Notes: generated by a model not told the origin, from the letters alone. 43,379 nt of DNA from Verrucomicrobiota bacterium (GCA_023446735.1 JAEXPQ010000134.1:1-43379); one strand, 5' to 3'. Shown: positions 8,395 through 15,840, counted from the stretch's first letter. Program-made: numbers and translations.

Positions 8395-8431
8395 ACCCCG
8401 GAATTCCCGTGAATTCCGGGGTTCTTTTCTT
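8395..8431 (+). terminator. Terminator of tRNA-Met
   Basis: A perfect 12-bp stem (8395-8406 with 8411-8422), loop CCGT, followed by TTCTTTTCTT. It begins 6 nt after the tRNA CCA. Confidence 0.9.
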
Positions 8432-8488
8432 TCCGGGGAAAACGTGGAACCAATCGCGCCCCGAGGCGTCTTTTCCCTCGTGCTTGTT

Positions 8489-8509
8489 GTCCTGCCTAGC
8501 GGGACTTTT
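8489..8509 (+). terminator. Small hairpin with T4 tail between tRNA-Met and mpl
   Basis: A 6-bp stem (8489-8494 with 8500-8505, one G-U) and 5-nt loop followed by TTTT at 8506-8509. It is weak on its own but lies between two much stronger hairpins. Confidence 0.35.
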
Positions 8510-8530
8510 GGGGATACTACCGACTACAAA

Positions 8531-8566
8531 GACGGGCCGCCAAGGGGTTGGCGGCCTGTCGCTTTT
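8531..8566. terminator. Bidirectional terminator-like hairpin downstream of mpl
   Basis: A 13-bp stem with one wobble (8531-8543 with 8548-8560) and GGGG loop. On the plus strand it is followed by GCTTTT. On the minus strand it is followed by TTTGTAG, about 180 nt past the mpl stop. It could therefore end mpl transcription from the right and any transcript arising in 8432-8530 from the left. Confidence 0.6.
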
Positions 8567-8738
8567 CCGGAACCCGCCACCCGCGATGCGCCGCGGCCAG
8601 GCACGCCGCCGTTCAGACCGCCATGCGCTGGCGCATGGCCAAGGAGACCGTCGGAGGGAACTCAAGGGTCGATCACTCGCGCGCACGTCCCGGTGCGCGC
8701 GACAACTCGCCGGTCCACGCCCCGAGAGGTACGTCGGT

Positions 8739-10172
8739 TCAAGCGCCGGCCGCCTTCGCGGCCTGGGCGTACTCGGCGATCACCCCGTCGAACGAGCCGT
8801 TCGAGAAGAACACCACGAGACGCGGCTTCGTCGCCGCGGGCGGCAACGTGTCGCGTCGCAGCGCTCCGAGTACATCCGCGTTCTGGGTGAAGTGGTGCGC
8901 GTGCACATTGACGCCCTCGAGATGCTGCGCCACGGCCTCTGCGTCGAACCGGTCGCCCTCGGCGAGCTTGTCCGCCCGGTTCACCGCCCCGAGGTAAACC
9001 TCGTCGGCCTCGGCCAGCGCGCGCGCGAAGCCGCCCTGGAGGACCTTCGTCCGGGCGGTGTTGCTGCGCGGTTCGAAGACGGCGGTGAGCGTGTGGCCGG
9101 GAAAACGCGACCGCAGCGAGACCAGCGTCTCGTGCAACGCCGTCGGATGGTGGCCGAAGTCCTCGATCACGGTCAGCGCGGGCGAGCGGTGCAGGACTTC
9201 TTGGCGACGCTTCACGCCGCGGAAACGCGCGAGCGCGGAGAGGTCGAGCTTCGTCGGGTCGTCGCCGTGCAGCAGGAGGCCGGCGGCGCAAGCGGCCATG
9301 GCGGCGTTGCGGGCATTGAAGATCCCCGGGAGCTTCCAGCGGAGCTTCGCCCACGGGCGGCCGCGCCAGACCAGCTCGAACGACACGCCGTGCGGGTCCT
9401 CGGAGAAGCCGCGGAGCACGAGGTCGTTCCCCTCGCCTACCCCGACCCGCACCACCTGTGTCCAGGGCATGGCGCCGAGCGCGCGCAGGTTGAGGTCGTC
9501 GCCATTCATCACCACGAATCCGGTACGAGGGACGATGCGCACGAGGTGCGAGAAGGTGCGCTGGATGTCGGCGAGGTCGCGGAAGATGTCGGCGTGGTCG
9601 AACTCGAGGTTGTTCAACACCGCGATGCGCGGCGCGTAGTGGATGAACTTGCTGCGCTTGTCGAAGAACGCGCTGTCGTACTCGTCGCCCTCGATCACGA
9701 ACGGCCCGCCGGCGGCGCCGAGGTTGGTGCCGGTCGGTGGATCGATCGGTACGCCACCGATCAGCCAACCCGGGTCGGTCGCGGCCTCGCGCAGGATGAA
9801 GGCCGCGAGCGCGGTCGTAGTCGTTTTTCCATGCGTGCCGGCGACGACAATGTTGCGCCGCGTGCGCAGCACGAGGTCGTGGAGGAGTTGCGGGAGCGAA
9901 GCGAAGGGCAGCGCACGGGTGTCGAGCAGCCACTCGACCTCGGGGTTGCCGCGCGACATGGCGTTGCCGATCACGACCAGGTCAGGCGCCAGAGCGCGCA
10001 AGCGCTCCGGATCATAGCCCTCGTGGATCGTCACGCCCGCCTCGCGAAGCACGGTGCTCATCGGCGGGTAGATCCCGGTGTCGGCGCCGAGCACCTCGTG
10101 CCCGGCCTGTCGCAGCAGCAAGGCGGCATTGCCCATGGCGGTGCCGCAGATGCCCATGAAATAAATCCTCAT
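8739..10172 (-). CDS. mpl: UDP-N-acetylmuramate:L-Ala-gamma-D-Glu-meso-DAP ligase
   Basis: 477 aa, close to the about 457 aa of E. coli Mpl. The N-terminal UDP-binding region starts MRIYFMGICGTAMG, with the Mpl-type TGIYPPMSTVL segment. Central ATP-binding domain: GTHGKTTTT P-loop (about residue 114), EGDEYDSAFFDKRSKF and NNLEFDHADIF. Those two blocks separate Mpl from MurC. The C-terminal domain has EDFGHHPTA and FEPRSNTAR. Mpl reattaches the tripeptide released from old peptidoglycan directly to UDP-MurNAc, a murein recycling step that implies meso-DAP in the wall. It appears monocistronic, with a hairpin at 8531-8560 as its likely terminator. Confidence 0.93.
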   Translation of the reverse strand: MRIYFMGICGTAMGNAALLLRQAGHEVLGADTGIYPPMSTVLREAGVTIHEGYDPERLRALAPDLVVIGNAMSRGNPEVEWLLDTRALPFASLPQLLHDLVLRTRRNIVVAGTHGKTTTTALAAFILREAATDPGWLIGGVPIDPPTGTNLGAAGGPFVIEGDEYDSAFFDKRSKFIHYAPRIAVLNNLEFDHADIFRDLADIQRTFSHLVRIVPRTGFVVMNGDDLNLRALGAMPWTQVVRVGVGEGNDLVLRGFSEDPHGVSFELVWRGRPWAKLRWKLPGIFNARNAAMAACAAGLLLHGDDPTKLDLSALARFRGVKRRQEVLHRSPALTVIEDFGHHPTALHETLVSLRSRFPGHTLTAVFEPRSNTARTKVLQGGFARALAEADEVYLGAVNRADKLAEGDRFDAEAVAQHLEGVNVHAHHFTQNADVLGALRRDTLPPAATKPRLVVFFSNGSFDGVIAEYAQAAKAAGA

Positions 10173-10231
10173 GCTCGAACAAACCCGGCCCGGCGCCGGC
10201 GCGGCAAGCGAGAAGCGGGCGAACGCCAGCC

Positions 10232-10609
10232 TCAGCGACCGATGATTTCCTTCACCCGCTTCTGCAGCCCGACCACGTCGAACGGCTTCGGCAAAAACGC
10301 GGAGACGCCGGCGATGTCCTGGTGGTCGTACACGATCTCGTCGGCATAGCCGGAGATGAAGAGAATCTTAACGCCCGGATACGCCGCCGTGACCTTCCGG
10401 GCCAGCTCCATGCCGTCCATACGGGGCATCACCAAGTCGGTGAGCAGCAGGGCGATGTCCTTCACCGCGCCGGTCTGGAGCGCCTTCCACGCCTCGGCCC
10501 CGTCGCTTGCCGCGAACACGTCGTAGCCGGCGGCGGTGAGCGCCTCCTGCAGGAGTTGCAGCGCGGAATCTTCGTCGTCGACGACCAGGATGGAGGCCTT
10601 CTTGGGCAT
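10232..10609 (-). CDS. Stand-alone receiver (CheY-like) response regulator
   Basis: 125 aa, a single REC domain with no output domain. Acidic pocket DDE at 11-13, phospho-acceptor Asp in LLTDLVMPRMDG (about 58), switch Ser in LFISGY (about 86), and Lys in FLPKPFD (about 109). The sequence resembles the short receivers often found fused to or beside hybrid histidine kinases (YVGLQ-type C-terminus) more than classical CheY. The stop lies 59 nt from the mpl start on the same strand. It probably acts as a phosphorelay intermediate or a motor/kinase-binding regulator; the partner is not identified. Confidence 0.88.
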   Translation of the reverse strand: MPKKASILVVDDEDSALQLLQEALTAAGYDVFAASDGAEAWKALQTGAVKDIALLLTDLVMPRMDGMELARKVTAAYPGVKILFISGYADEIVYDHQDIAGVSAFLPKPFDVVGLQKRVKEIIGR

Positions 10610-10710
10610 GGGAGCGGGTTCGGTGCGGGAAATCGGCCGGTGGTAGTGGTGTCAGCAAAGCGAGCGTCGCCGGGGCGACAAGCGTGAACTCGGTCGCGTG
10701 CAAGGCGCCC

Positions 10711-11094
10711 TCATACGCCGAGAGCACGCCGGATGCCACGAAGGAGGCGGCCCGGCTCCTGGGTCTTTTCGAGGAAACCGAGCGCCCCGAGGCGGAGCGC
10801 CTCCTCGCGCACGCGGCTGCCGGCGAGGCTCGAGATGAAGAGGATCGGCACGTCGCCAAGCAATCGCCGGAGGCTGCGCGCCACCGAAATGCCATCGGCG
10901 CCGGGAAGTTTGATGTCCATCAGGACCAGATCCGGGTGCAGCCGTCGAACGTCGCGCACGACATTCGCTCCGTCGGGCGCACTGCCGCAGACTTCCAGAT
11001 CCGTCGCGTGGTTGATGAGCGAGCTCAGCCCGGCGACGAAGAACCGGTGGTCGTCGACGATGTAGACCCGCTTGCGGCGAGTGCGCGAGGCCAT
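10711..11094 (-). CDS. Stand-alone receiver domain protein of NarL/FixJ receiver type
   Basis: 127 aa. ATG 11094 is fixed by a good Shine-Dalgarno (GAGGAAGG, about 5 nt spacer). It is REC only: IVDDHRFFVAGLSSLI is the NarL-subfamily signature, the acceptor Asp is in LVLMDIKLPGADG (about 60), the switch is FISS and the Lys is FLEKTQ. The chain stops after the receiver (IRRALGV) where NarL relatives would continue into a LuxR-type HTH, so the DNA-binding half is missing. It is divergent from the NarL-type kinase at 11366 (271-nt gap) and may be phosphorylated by it, competing with the full-length regulator at 12430. Confidence 0.85.
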   Translation of the reverse strand: MASRTRRKRVYIVDDHRFFVAGLSSLINHATDLEVCGSAPDGANVVRDVRRLHPDLVLMDIKLPGADGISVARSLRRLLGDVPILFISSLAGSRVREEALRLGALGFLEKTQEPGRLLRGIRRALGV

Positions 11095-11189
11095 CGGGCC
11101 TTCCTCGCGCTTTGGCAGTTCGGGAGAAACGCAGCCTCGGGATCCGTGGGAGTGTGGGGGAATGGTCACGGTGTTGCCACAGGATCGGC

Positions 11190-11219
11190 GAAACCCGCGA
11201 GAAAGCCTATCGGGGTTTC
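11190..11219. promoter_or_regulatory. Dyad between divergent receiver and kinase genes
   Basis: GAAACCC at 11190-11196 and GGGTTTC at 11213-11219 form a perfect 7-bp dyad with a 16-nt spacer in the 271-nt divergent region 11095-11365. It is a possible regulator site. Nothing else convincing was seen there. Confidence 0.25.
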
Positions 11220-11365
11220 CCTCGTTGCCCGCTACATCCCCGGCTGAACCTGCCGTGGGTGATGCGCTGGGCGGGCCCCTCCCACGCTGAAAAGGCCGGC
11301 TTGCGCACCGCCACGAAAAGCACCAAGACATCCGCGGACGCTGTCCTACCCGCCGAGCCGTCCCC

Positions 11366-12433
11366 ATGACCAAGCCTCGCCACAAATCCCGCCGCGACCG
11401 CACCGCGGCCCGTCCGGTGCACGCGCCGGCCCCCGCTCCCGTTGCCGACGATTCCCGTGCCATCGAGGAGCTTCTCACCCTCGCCGGCGCCACCCCTTGG
11501 GCCGTCGCCGGGAACACCCTTCCAGGCCGATCGAGCGGACCGCGCAAGGACGAGTCGATCGACCTCTCCGTCGCCCGCGACGGGAGCGTGCTCGTCCACC
11601 GGGGCGATGCGGGCCGCGTCGCCCGTTTCCTCGCCGCGCTCGGCTCCGCGCCCCTCCCCGCTTCCATCGAATTCCGCCAGGCCACCGCGGCGGAACCGCC
11701 CATGTGGCTGCGGCTGCTCGTCCTCCACCGCCGCGGCACGCCACGACAGCGTAACTACGCCGGCTACCTGATCGACATCAGCCCGACCAAGCACCTCGAA
11801 GTCGAGTTGCTCCAGATCAGCGAGCGCGAACAGAACCGCATCGGACAGGATCTGCACGACGACCTCTGCCAGGTGCTCGCGGGGCTCAGTTGCCTGACGC
11901 GCGTGCTGGAAAATCGGCTGGCCCCCCAGGTGCCGCACGAGGTCGAGAACCTGCGGGAGATCAACCGACAGTTGGTCGATGCCATGGACCGGACCCGGGC
12001 GCTCACCCACGGCCTGTATCCAGCGAAGATGCGTTCCGGCGACGTGCGCCCGGCCCTCCTCGAACTGGCCAAGCAGGTGGAGGTTCGCTTCGGCGTGAAG
12101 GTCCGGACGATCTTCCGGGGGCGCTTCCCCGCCCACGCCGCCCACGAAATCCTCCACGTTTACCGCATCGCGCAGGAAGCCATCAGCAATTCCATCCGCC
12201 ACGGCCGCGCCGATCGGATCGACCTCGGGCTGGTCAGCAGTCCCGGCGGGATGCAGCTGAGCATCCAGGACAACGGAGTCGGTTTCCCGCGGAAAGAGAA
12301 GGCCACACCGGGGATCGGGCTCCAGATCATGCATCATCGAGCCGATCAGATCGGGGCGCGAATCGTCGTTGGAAACGGATCTCGCCGCGGGGCATTGATT
12401 GTGCTGCACTATCGACCGAGCCCTCAGCCATGA
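11366..12433 (+). CDS. NarL-type (HPK7) sensor histidine kinase, cytoplasmic
   Basis: 355 aa. There is no membrane segment. The N-terminal about 45 residues are Ala/Pro/Arg-rich, followed by a divergent PAS-like region (about 30-150, ending YLIDISPTKHLE). The HisKA_3 dimerisation helix has EREQNRIGQDLHDD with the phospho-His in DLHDD. The HATPase domain has AQEAISNSIRHGRA (N box), DNGVGF (G1) and GIGLQIMHHRA (G2). This is the usual partner type of NarL/LuxR regulators. Its stop overlaps the start of the regulator by 4 nt (ATGA), so the two are translationally coupled and almost certainly cognate. The signal is unknown and presumably intracellular. Confidence 0.93.
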   Translation: MTKPRHKSRRDRTAARPVHAPAPAPVADDSRAIEELLTLAGATPWAVAGNTLPGRSSGPRKDESIDLSVARDGSVLVHRGDAGRVARFLAALGSAPLPASIEFRQATAAEPPMWLRLLVLHRRGTPRQRNYAGYLIDISPTKHLEVELLQISEREQNRIGQDLHDDLCQVLAGLSCLTRVLENRLAPQVPHEVENLREINRQLVDAMDRTRALTHGLYPAKMRSGDVRPALLELAKQVEVRFGVKVRTIFRGRFPAHAAHEILHVYRIAQEAISNSIRHGRADRIDLGLVSSPGGMQLSIQDNGVGFPRKEKATPGIGLQIMHHRADQIGARIVVGNGSRRGALIVLHYRPSPQP

Positions 12434-13137
12434 AAAAAGGTCGGGAAATCACCGCTACGCCACCGGCGCCGATCAACCTGAAGACCCGCGTCTTCATCGT
12501 GGACGATCATCCGCTGCTCCGCAAAGGTCTCGGCGAGCTCATCAATCAGCAGCTCGACATGATCATCTGCGGCGAGGCGGAAGACGCCCCGGAGGCGCTC
12601 AAGGCCATCTGCCAGATCCGCCCGGATCTGGTGATCGTCGACATCTCGCTCAAGAGCCAGAACGGCATCGAGCTCATCAAGAACATCAAGGCCATCAATC
12701 CCTCCATCCAGATCCTCGTGCTCTCGATGCACGACGAGTCGATCTACGCGCTGCGGGTGCTCAAGGCCGGCGCCAAGGCCTACGTGATGAAGCAGGAGGT
12801 GGTCGACAAGGTGATGGAGGCCATCCGGCGTATCCGCGCCGGCAAGGTGTTCGTGAGCGAGCGCGTCGCCGCGCAGATGCTCAGCCAGGTCGTCGACGGC
12901 AACGACCCGTCGAAGGATTCGCCGGTCGATTCCCTCAGCGACCGCGAACTCGAGATCGTCACGATGATCGGCAACGGCACCCCCACCCGGGAGATCGCCA
13001 AGCGCTTGAGCATCTCGATCAAGACGGTCGAATCGCACCGCGCGCACATCAAGGACAAGCTCAGTCTCACCAACGCCACCCAGCTCGTGCAGTGGTGCGT
13101 CCGCTGGGTCGAGGAAAACAAGGGCGCCACCCGGTAA
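12430..13137 (+). CDS. NarL/FixJ-family response regulator with LuxR-type HTH
   Basis: 235 aa from ATG 12430, overlapping the kinase stop. A short basic N-tail precedes the receiver (about 20-140: FIVDDHPLLRKGL, acceptor Asp in LVIVDISLKSQNG, Ser in LVLSMHDE, Lys in YVMKQE). After a linker, the GerE/LuxR HTH (about 165-230) has LSDRELEIVTMIGNG and the recognition helix region REIAKRLSISIKTVESHRAHIKDKL. It should bind DNA as a dimer when phosphorylated. The receiver closely resembles that of the truncated regulator at 10711. Confidence 0.94.
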   Translation: MKKGREITATPPAPINLKTRVFIVDDHPLLRKGLGELINQQLDMIICGEAEDAPEALKAICQIRPDLVIVDISLKSQNGIELIKNIKAINPSIQILVLSMHDESIYALRVLKAGAKAYVMKQEVVDKVMEAIRRIRAGKVFVSERVAAQMLSQVVDGNDPSKDSPVDSLSDRELEIVTMIGNGTPTREIAKRLSISIKTVESHRAHIKDKLSLTNATQLVQWCVRWVEENKGATR

Positions 13138-13218
13138 TCCGGACGGCGGCCCCCTTCGCCGCAGCGAGGGCGGAGATTCTTCGTAGGATGGCCGGGATCC
13201 GCCCCGGTGTTGTCCCGG

Positions 13219-13250
13219 AAAACGAACGGCCGCGGCGGACGCCGCGGCCG
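13219..13250 (-). terminator. Terminator of cheW
   Basis: A perfect 10-bp stem (13227-13236 with 13241-13250) and 4-nt loop. Read on the minus strand it is followed by TTCGTTTTCC. It lies 23 nt after the cheW stop. Confidence 0.75.
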
Positions 13251-13273
13251 TGGAATACCGGGGTTCAGGGCGT

Positions 13274-13762
13274 TCAGAAGCCCTGCAGATTCTCGGGCGA
13301 CACTACCTTGTCGATGTCGAGCAGCGTCTTGATCGCGCCCTTCACCTTGGCCATGCCCATCAGATAGGCCGTATCGACCTTCGCGCCGAACTCGGGGGTC
13401 TCCTCGATCTCGGCCTCGTTGAGATTGATGACTTCCTCGACCGAATCGACGATCATGCCGAGGGTGATGTCGTGGCCGTTGGCGAGCACGCGCACCACGA
13501 CGATACAGGTGCGCTCGGTGGCCTCGGCGGCATCGAGCCCGAACTTCAGCCGCAGATCGATGACCGGGAGGACCTTGCCACGAAGATTGATGACGCCCTT
13601 CACATACGCGGGCATCTGCGGGACGGGAGTGATCTTGAGAAAGCGGATGATCTCGCGAACCTTGAGCACGTCGACGCCGTAGGATTCGTTGCTCAGCGAA
13701 AACGTGAGATATTTGCCGGTGCGGTTCTTGGCCCGGGCAGTGGTGGTGGTTTCGGCGTCCAT
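13274..13762 (-). CDS. cheW: Chemotaxis coupling protein CheW
   Basis: 162 aa from ATG 13762. The first about 17 residues are a Thr-rich lead; the CheW SH3-like double barrel follows: KYLTFSLSNESYGVDVLKVREII, the strongly conserved VKGVINLRGKVLPVIDLRLKFG, LGMIVDSVEEVINL and a final LLDIDKVV. It bridges chemoreceptors to the CheA kinase at the inner membrane; cheA is not in this window. No start codon lies close downstream of the AGGAGGTGA at 13794-13802, so that motif does not serve this start. A sigma-28-like promoter lies 39 nt upstream, and its -35 includes the stop codon of the ECF sigma gene. Confidence 0.95.
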   Translation of the reverse strand: MDAETTTTARAKNRTGKYLTFSLSNESYGVDVLKVREIIRFLKITPVPQMPAYVKGVINLRGKVLPVIDLRLKFGLDAAEATERTCIVVVRVLANGHDITLGMIVDSVEEVINLNEAEIEETPEFGAKVDTAYLMGMAKVKGAIKTLLDIDKVVSPENLQGF

Positions 13763-13800
13763 GGCGGAAAAGGTGGAGGCGCGTGGTTGCGCTTCACCTC

Positions 13801-13827
13801 CTAACGGCCGTCCCGGCACGGACTTTA
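13801..13827 (-). promoter_or_regulatory. Sigma-28 (FliA)-like promoter of cheW
   Basis: Minus strand: TAAAGTCC (13827-13820), exactly 11 nt, then GCCGTTAG (13808-13801). Against the FliA consensus TAAAGTTT-N11-GCCGATAA this matches the TAAAGT core and six of eight -10 bases. The predicted TSS falls about 30 nt before ATG 13762. Confidence 0.65.
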
Positions 13828-14442
13828 GGTCGAAACAAAGCCCTTGGACGTTCTTCCGCCGCCGGGAGCAAGAACTCGCCGCAGCCGCTCCCGAGCCCGA
13901 TAGAGGCGCATCTCGACCGCTTTGACCGAGCACCCGAGGATCGCGCCGATCTCGGCCTGCGAACGTTCTTCGAACTCGGCCAACACCACGACCTCCCGCA
14001 GCTCATGTGGCAGCGCCGCGACCGCGGAGCGCACTTCGGCCGCGCGCTCCTTCGCCCGCACCTGCAGGTCGGGAGTCGCACCCGGGTCGACGATCTCCCA
14101 ACGCGGCGACGCCCCCGCTTCGCCGTCCGGCTCGTCCAGCGAGACCGCTGGATGACGACGCCACCACCGCCGGCGATTTCGAGCAAGGTTGGCCGCGATG
14201 GTCAGGAGCCATGGAGCGAACCGCGCTCCAGCCCGGTACCGAGCCCGCTGGAAGTAGAGTTTGACGAACGTTTCCTGCGCCAACTCGGCCGCCTCGTCGG
14301 CATTGAGCAGGAGTCGGTAGAGAAAAGACTTCAGCGGCACTTCCCACCGGGCCATGAGCGGGCCGAGCGCGGAATCGTCGCCCGCGCGGAGGCGCTCCAT
14401 CAACACCTCGTCCATCGGCTCGCTGGGATTCTCGGCGGGCAT
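13825..14442 (-). CDS. ECF sigma factor (CnrH/RpoE-like)
   Basis: 205 aa. Region 2 (about 30-95): WEVPLKSFLYRLLLNADEAAELAQETFVKLY, then the 2.3-2.4 segment FAPWLLTIAANLARNRRRW. An acidic linker follows. Region 4 (about 135-190): ALPHELREVVVLAEFEERSQAEIGAILGCSVKAVEMRLYRARERLR. There is no region 1 or 3, as expected for group 4 sigma factors. It is the third gene of a tight operon (10 nt after the periplasmic sensor-like gene). The order membrane protein - periplasmic sensor - sigma mirrors cnrYXH. The stop codon TAA overlaps the -35 of the cheW promoter. Confidence 0.93.
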   Translation of the reverse strand: MPAENPSEPMDEVLMERLRAGDDSALGPLMARWEVPLKSFLYRLLLNADEAAELAQETFVKLYFQRARYRAGARFAPWLLTIAANLARNRRRWWRRHPAVSLDEPDGEAGASPRWEIVDPGATPDLQVRAKERAAEVRSAVAALPHELREVVVLAEFEERSQAEIGAILGCSVKAVEMRLYRARERLRRVLAPGGGRTSKGFVST

Positions 14443-14452
14443 GTCGACGGAG

Positions 14453-14920
14453 TCAGCGAGCAGGGGAAAGGTCGGGGGGCCCGGAATGGTCGGAATCGTC
14501 CAACCGCGGCAATACCAAGCGCAAATAACGCTCCCCTTCCGCCGGAGTCATCAGCGCCGCGATCCGGCGCACATGCGCCTCGACCGAGGCACGGCAGAGC
14601 GTCTCGGCGTCCCGCTGCGCGTTCGCCGCCGCTGCGGCACCGGCCGAGTCTCCCGCCTGGCGCGCTGCGCCTTCACGGGCACGCGCCTCGCGAACGGCCG
14701 CGCAGTGGGCGGCGCATTCCTTGCGATGCTCCTCGTGCAACGCCCGGATCGCGGTGAATTGCTCCTCAGACAGGCTGAACTCGCACCGCATCCACCCGAG
14801 CACGTCACCCGCTTGCGCCGCCGCGTGCGCCGAGGGATCGCAGTGGACCCGGAAACAGGTGTACCACGTCCCCGCCGCGAGTACGCCAGCAAGTGCGAGC
14901 GTTTTCCAGAAGTGCCGCAT
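14453..14920 (-). CDS. CnrX/Spy-like periplasmic sensor protein
   Basis: 155 aa. A membrane anchor or signal segment (about 7-22) is followed by a long, all-helical, charged domain. CEFSLSEEQFTAIRALHEEHRKECAAHC and MTPAEGERYLRLVLPRLDD are the two-helix pattern of the CpxP/Spy/CnrX 'heavy-metal resistance' group (L-x-L-x-EQ...L...H and the MTPEQ-like end). Several Cys and His residues (HCD, C-x6-H, HRKEC, HC) could bind metal. In CnrYXH the X protein senses Ni/Co in the periplasm and inhibits or releases the Y anti-sigma; the same role is inferred here from gene order. It lies 10 nt before the sigma gene and 10 nt after the upstream gene. Confidence 0.75.
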   Translation of the reverse strand: MRHFWKTLALAGVLAAGTWYTCFRVHCDPSAHAAAQAGDVLGWMRCEFSLSEEQFTAIRALHEEHRKECAAHCAAVREARAREGAARQAGDSAGAAAAANAQRDAETLCRASVEAHVRRIAALMTPAEGERYLRLVLPRLDDSDHSGPPDLSPAR

Positions 14921-14930
14921 GCTCGTCCCC

Positions 14931-15239
14931 TCAGCGAAGCGTCGCGCGGGCGTCGATTTCCGCCAGATAGGTGCCGACGATCGCGCGGTGGTCCTCGCTG
15001 CGGTGCTTCATCCCCACCCGCTGCCCGTGCAGCCCCGCGCCGGCGGTCCCCACCAGGAACACGAGCCCCCACAACAGGGCGTGCCGCCGGCAATAGCCCC
15101 ACCAACTCTCCTGCCGGACCCGCATGGTCGATGCGATTCGCGACCATACCGCCGGACGAAAGGCTGGATCGGGCGGCGGCGAGACCTGCCACACGCGCAG
15201 ACGCTCGGACGGGAGATCGGAACTGGTGTTGGTCTTCAT
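14931..15239 (-). CDS. Single-pass membrane protein, probable anti-sigma (CnrY-like position)
   Basis: 102 aa from ATG 15239 (an in-frame TTG at 15257 is less likely). A cytoplasmic N-terminal half (about 50 aa, with VWQVSPPPDPAFRPAVWSRI) is followed by one membrane segment (about 54-73, ALLWGLVFLVGTAGAGL) and a short basic/acidic periplasmic tail. No anti-sigma family is recognisable by sequence. The call rests on topology and on position as first gene of the ECF operon, where CnrY-type proteins bind the sigma factor with a short cytoplasmic segment. Confidence 0.6.
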   Translation of the reverse strand: MKTNTSSDLPSERLRVWQVSPPPDPAFRPAVWSRIASTMRVRQESWWGYCRRHALLWGLVFLVGTAGAGLHGQRVGMKHRSEDHRAIVGTYLAEIDARATLR

Positions 15240-15270
15240 GGCCGGAGCTTGGAACAAGCTAACCTACCCC

Positions 15271-15297
15271 GTGAATGGTGCGAACCCTCGGGATTCC
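15271..15297 (-). promoter_or_regulatory. Candidate ECF autoregulatory promoter of the sigma operon
   Basis: Minus strand: GGAATC (15297-15292), 16 nt, then TTCAC (15275-15271), about 32 nt before ATG 15239. GGAA-type -35 boxes and 16-17-nt spacers are typical of ECF promoters. The -35 lies inside a 15-bp perfect dyad (15287-15301, CTCGGGA-T-TCCCGAG). Confidence 0.35.
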
Positions 15298-15308
15298 CGA
15301 GCCCTAAA

Positions 15309-15342
15309 ACGCAACGACGCGCCGGTTGGTACCGGCGCGTCT
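15309..15342 (-). terminator. Terminator of tRNA-Leu
   Basis: An 11-bp perfect stem (15317-15327 with 15332-15342) and 4-nt loop. On the minus strand it is followed by GTTGCGTTTT. It begins 3 nt after the tRNA CCA, separating the tRNA from the ECF operon downstream. Confidence 0.85.
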
Positions 15343-15345
15343 GGT

Positions 15346-15431
15346 GGTGCCGAGGACAGGAGTCGAACCTGCACGCCCGTTAAGGCGCTAGAACCTGAAT
15401 CTAGTGCGTCTGCCAATTTCGCCACCTCGGC
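15346..15431 (-). tRNA. tRNA-Leu (CAG)
   Basis: 86 nt on the minus strand, with CCA encoded at 15348-15346. Acceptor GCCGAGG/CCTCGGC, anticodon stem CTAGA/TCTAG with loop TTCAGGT, giving anticodon CAG. There is a long class II variable arm (GCGCCTTAACGGGCGT) and T loop TTCGACT. All are typical of tRNA-Leu. Confidence 0.97.
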
Positions 15432-15516
15432 GTCAGGGAGACGCGGACGCTGGACAGCCCCCGCGCCACCGGCAAGCGCTTTTTCCAAAGAATGCGCCGG
15501 CCGGCCAAAAACGTTC

Positions 15517-15840
15517 TCACACCATCTTCTTCAGGGAAGGCTTGGCGTGGATCCAATAGCGGGAAACGACCAGGTAGTTGTGGCGAAGATCGTACCCGAA
15601 CTCAGTATCGTTAATCTGGAGATTCGCCGTCGCCTCCTTGTCGCCCTTCTGCCGCAGGAGCGTGCGCATCGCCTCGAAGTCCCGGGTCACCAGCGCCTTC
15701 GCGGCATTGAAGGCCTCCTCGATGTTGAAGTTCTCCCCCCAGCAATGGGACTTCTGGCTGGCCGTGCCCTCATCGCGCGAGGTGAGGGTGAACTGGAAGA
15801 GCGAGTAGGTTTCGGGGTTGAGTTCGGGGAGGACGTTCAT
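15517..15840 (-). CDS. Hypothetical protein, 107 aa
   Basis: The start is ATG 15840; the frame stays open upstream without a better start. It is soluble, with no signal or membrane segment. Visible features: an N-terminal strand-like SLFQFTLTSRDEG, a helix NIEEAFNAAKALVTRDFEAMRTLL, and a C-terminal strand-rich part (ATANLQINDTEFGYD, HNYLVVSRYW) ending in a basic tail. I do not recognise the family. Base composition is less GC-skewed than its neighbours (Lys, Asn, Phe, Ile are common), which usually indicates a genuinely constrained protein. It is divergent from the outer-membrane candidate at 15998 (157-nt gap). Confidence 0.65.
   Translation of the reverse strand: MNVLPELNPETYSLFQFTLTSRDEGTASQKSHCWGENFNIEEAFNAAKALVTRDFEAMRTLLRQKGDKEATANLQINDTEFGYDLRHNYLVVSRYWIHAKPSLKKMV

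Noticed and set aside
8345..8686. Minus-strand frame ending in RIELPTKGL
   Set aside because: It reads through the tRNA-Met gene in reverse and across the terminators, a familiar artefact of tRNA antisense.
13794..13802. Perfect Shine-Dalgarno AGGAGGTGA as the start signal of cheW
   Set aside because: No ATG, GTG or TTG in the cheW frame lies 5-10 nt downstream. The CheW domain fits ATG 13762, about 30 nt away.
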